Positions 62,705-64,000 of a stretch of 64,000 bases of DNA are shown piece after piece; positions within the stretch are counted from its first letter, which is position 1; each line of letters begins with the position of its first letter. The notes under the pieces were generated by a model, which had not been told where the DNA came from, did not search any database, and worked only from the letters and a program-made list of their open reading frames with translations. The stretch comes from Ichthyophthirius multifiliis. Taxonomy: Eukaryota > Ciliophora > Oligohymenophorea > Hymenostomatida. The stretch covers positions 1 through 64,000 of the forward strand of contig NW_004087714.1 in NCBI RefSeq assembly GCF_000220395.1, written 5' to 3'. Position numbers and translations under genes: made by a program.

Positions 62705-63504
62705 TTTTATTTAATGTTTTGTATTATTTTTTAATTTTAATTGTTCTGTATTAGTTATTATATTATTTTCTTTTTTTCAAATTTAAATATTTATTTTTTT
62801 ATATACATATTAAATTATATATTTTTAAGTATAAAATATCCAATCATATTTATAATTTCATTTTTAATAAAAAAATTAATACATATATATAATTATTATC
62901 TATTTTTATTTTATTCTTTTTAGAATTTTAATTCTTATTACTTTATTATATTTATATTTAGTAATTTATATTTTATCACACTAAATAAAATCGTTAAATA
63001 TAAATTTTTTTGCTAGTAAGAATAAATAATAATCTGTTATCATTGCTTTTTATATATAACATTAAATATTTTTTTAATTTTATATTATTATATTAGTAAT
63101 TAAGAATAGTTTTGTTTAAACAAAAAAATATTAATAATAATAATAATAATAGTCAAGCTAAATAATATAAATAATTATTTTTAATAAAATTTATCTATTC
63201 TATCAAAAAATTATAATTATATTAAAATTAATTTTATTCTTTTAGCTTTTATATATTATAACTAAAGATTTCATAAGAGTAAATCAATAATTATTCTTTT
63301 ATAACTAAAACTTAAAAAAAATTTATAATTCTATCTTTACTATTATTTTATAAAATAGCTAAAGATGTTGATTATGATATTTTTAACAAACAGATTATGA
63401 TATAGATATTTATAATTATTTCGATAGGGCAACTATCGGAAAAATAACCAGTATCATTAAAGATACTGGTGTCATTTTAATATATGTTATTTTTTTTATA
63501 AAAA
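62705..63504. other. AT-rich spacer holding two hairpins
   Basis: A/T-rich. Near 63420-63470 lie two perfect hairpins (separate entry). A minus-strand frame can be drawn through most of it, but its composition is that of untranslated A/T sequence. Confidence 0.5.
63422..63470 (-). other. Tandem perfect hairpins downstream of a small gene
   Basis: Stem 1: CGATAG (63422-63427), loop GGCAA, CTATCG (63433-63438). Stem 2: ACCAGTATC (63447-63455), loop ATTAAA, GATACTGGT (63462-63470). Both are perfect and GC-richer than all surroundings. In the orientation of the 63505-63863 gene they fall 35 bases after its TGA, so they would sit in the 3' UTR or at the transcription end. Confidence 0.6.
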
Positions 63505-63863
63505 TCAATATAAACCAAATTTTTTTGAATATAAATTGTTTTTCTATATATAATTTTTTGTTTTTTTAATTTAAATTATATAAACAAAAATTTACATAAA
63601 AATTTATTTTTTTAAAAAAAACTAAATTTAAGCAAAATTAACTATCCATTATTTGCTTTTCTTTCGAATAAAAATTAAGATATTTTATTTTTTTACTTTA
63701 GAGAATTAATCTTAATTATTTTCTTATGTCTCTTTTATTATTTTTTTAAGATTAAGAAAGTACTATTCTAGCTATTCAATTTCAAAAAATTAATAATTAC
63801 ATGTTATTTATAAAAGAAAATTCGTTTGTTGATTTCATAAGATTTAGTTTTTGGTTTTTCCAT
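63505..63863 (-). CDS. Uncharacterised 109-residue basic protein
   Basis: Two exons with a 29-nt GT-AG intron (63772-63800), 110 codons. It starts MEKPKTKSYEINKRIFFYKQ, continues HLEQYFLNLKKIIKETQENN after splicing, and ends KKFGLY TGA. It is Lys-rich and helical in the first half; the second half (ILIFIRKKSKQWIVNFAQIQ) is less typical and could include another missed intron. No family recognised. The two hairpins at 63422-63470 follow its stop. Confidence 0.5.
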
Positions 63864-64000
63864 TTTCAATGTTAATATATTTTATTTTTCTATAAAATAA
63901 TTTAATTAATTAGAATTCATTTTAATTAATATAATTTTTATTTTTAAATAATACATTAATTTGCTAAAAAAATTAATTAAAAAAAAAAAAAACTTACTAA
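63864..64000. other. AT-only right edge
   Basis: A/T sequence with an A-run near the edge; no telomere, no gene seen. Confidence 0.5.

Noticed and set aside
62482-62923. Plus-strand Phe/Tyr-rich frames
   Set aside because: They are antisense to the START gene 5' end and adjacent A/T spacer, with no natural composition.
63150-63863. Single minus-strand frame of about 237 codons without TGA
   Set aside because: Only the first exon is protein-like. A 29-nt intron gives a better 109-residue model, and the remaining openness follows from the rarity of TGA in A/T-rich DNA.
1-64000. tRNA, rRNA or snRNA genes
   Set aside because: I found no GTTCRANNC-type T-loop with a matching acceptor stem, no rRNA-like conserved block and no obvious snRNA; a covariance-model scan would be decisive.

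Overview
The window reads as ciliate macronuclear-type DNA. It is extremely AT-rich, and its genes become open only if TAA and TAG are read as glutamine with TGA as the sole stop. The evidence is direct. The invariant switch-II Gln of a Rab GTPase (55107-55715) is TAA, and the Gln of the kinesin P-loop (15770-18578) is TAG. Nearly every gene ends in TGA. Introns are short (about 29 to 180 nt), AT-rich and GT-AG. This composition and code fit an oligohymenophorean of the Tetrahymena/Ichthyophthirius type; the genus is inference. There is no telomeric repeat at either edge, so this is an internal piece of a chromosome.

Layout, left to right. 1-6.0 kb: a DRC8/EFCAB2-like axonemal EF-hand gene and two uncharacterised single-exon genes. 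6.3-11.8 kb: a large DExH RNA helicase of the TDRD9/Spindle-E class. 12.2-15.1 kb: two unknown proteins whose reading frames overlap at an ATGA. 15.8-18.6 kb: a kinesin-2 motor with a poly-Asn tail. 18.8-19.5 kb: a GLTP-fold lipid transfer protein. 20.2-24.7 kb: a CLU/CLUH (clustered mitochondria) homologue. 25.5-34.3 kb: a short membrane protein and a giant leucine-rich-repeat protein with C-terminal membrane segments. 35.7-39.9 kb: a membrane-protein gene interrupted by an in-frame TGA and three small coiled-coil or low-complexity genes. 40.3-45.4 kb: a secreted GH25-like lysozyme, an EF-hand protein with a myristoylation signal, an acidic protein and an unknown 370-residue protein. 46.3-52.0 kb: a protein with two cyclic-nucleotide-binding domains, a RING-like zinc-binding protein and a stomatin/SPFH protein. 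53.4-64 kb: a small unknown gene, a Rab GTPase, a degenerate Tc1/mariner-IS630-type transposase, a SOSS-B/NABP single-strand DNA-binding OB-fold protein, a mitochondrial thiolase, an N-myristoylated START-domain protein and a short unknown gene followed by two perfect hairpins.

The content is ordinary ciliate housekeeping and ciliary biology with no operon logic. Genes lie on both strands and are separated by AT-only spacers with (TA)n, (TAA)n and other microsatellites. I recognise no tRNA, rRNA or CRISPR. The most interesting items are the piRNA-type helicase (a candidate for the small-RNA-guided genome rearrangement pathway), the giant LRR membrane protein, the retained but broken transposase, the in-frame TGA gene, the ATGA gene overlaps, a minisatellite intron whose repeat unit carries splice-like AG/GT dinucleotides, and the paired hairpins at 63.4 kb. 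All gene models were made by eye; exon borders are proposals, chosen to restore frame and family similarity.
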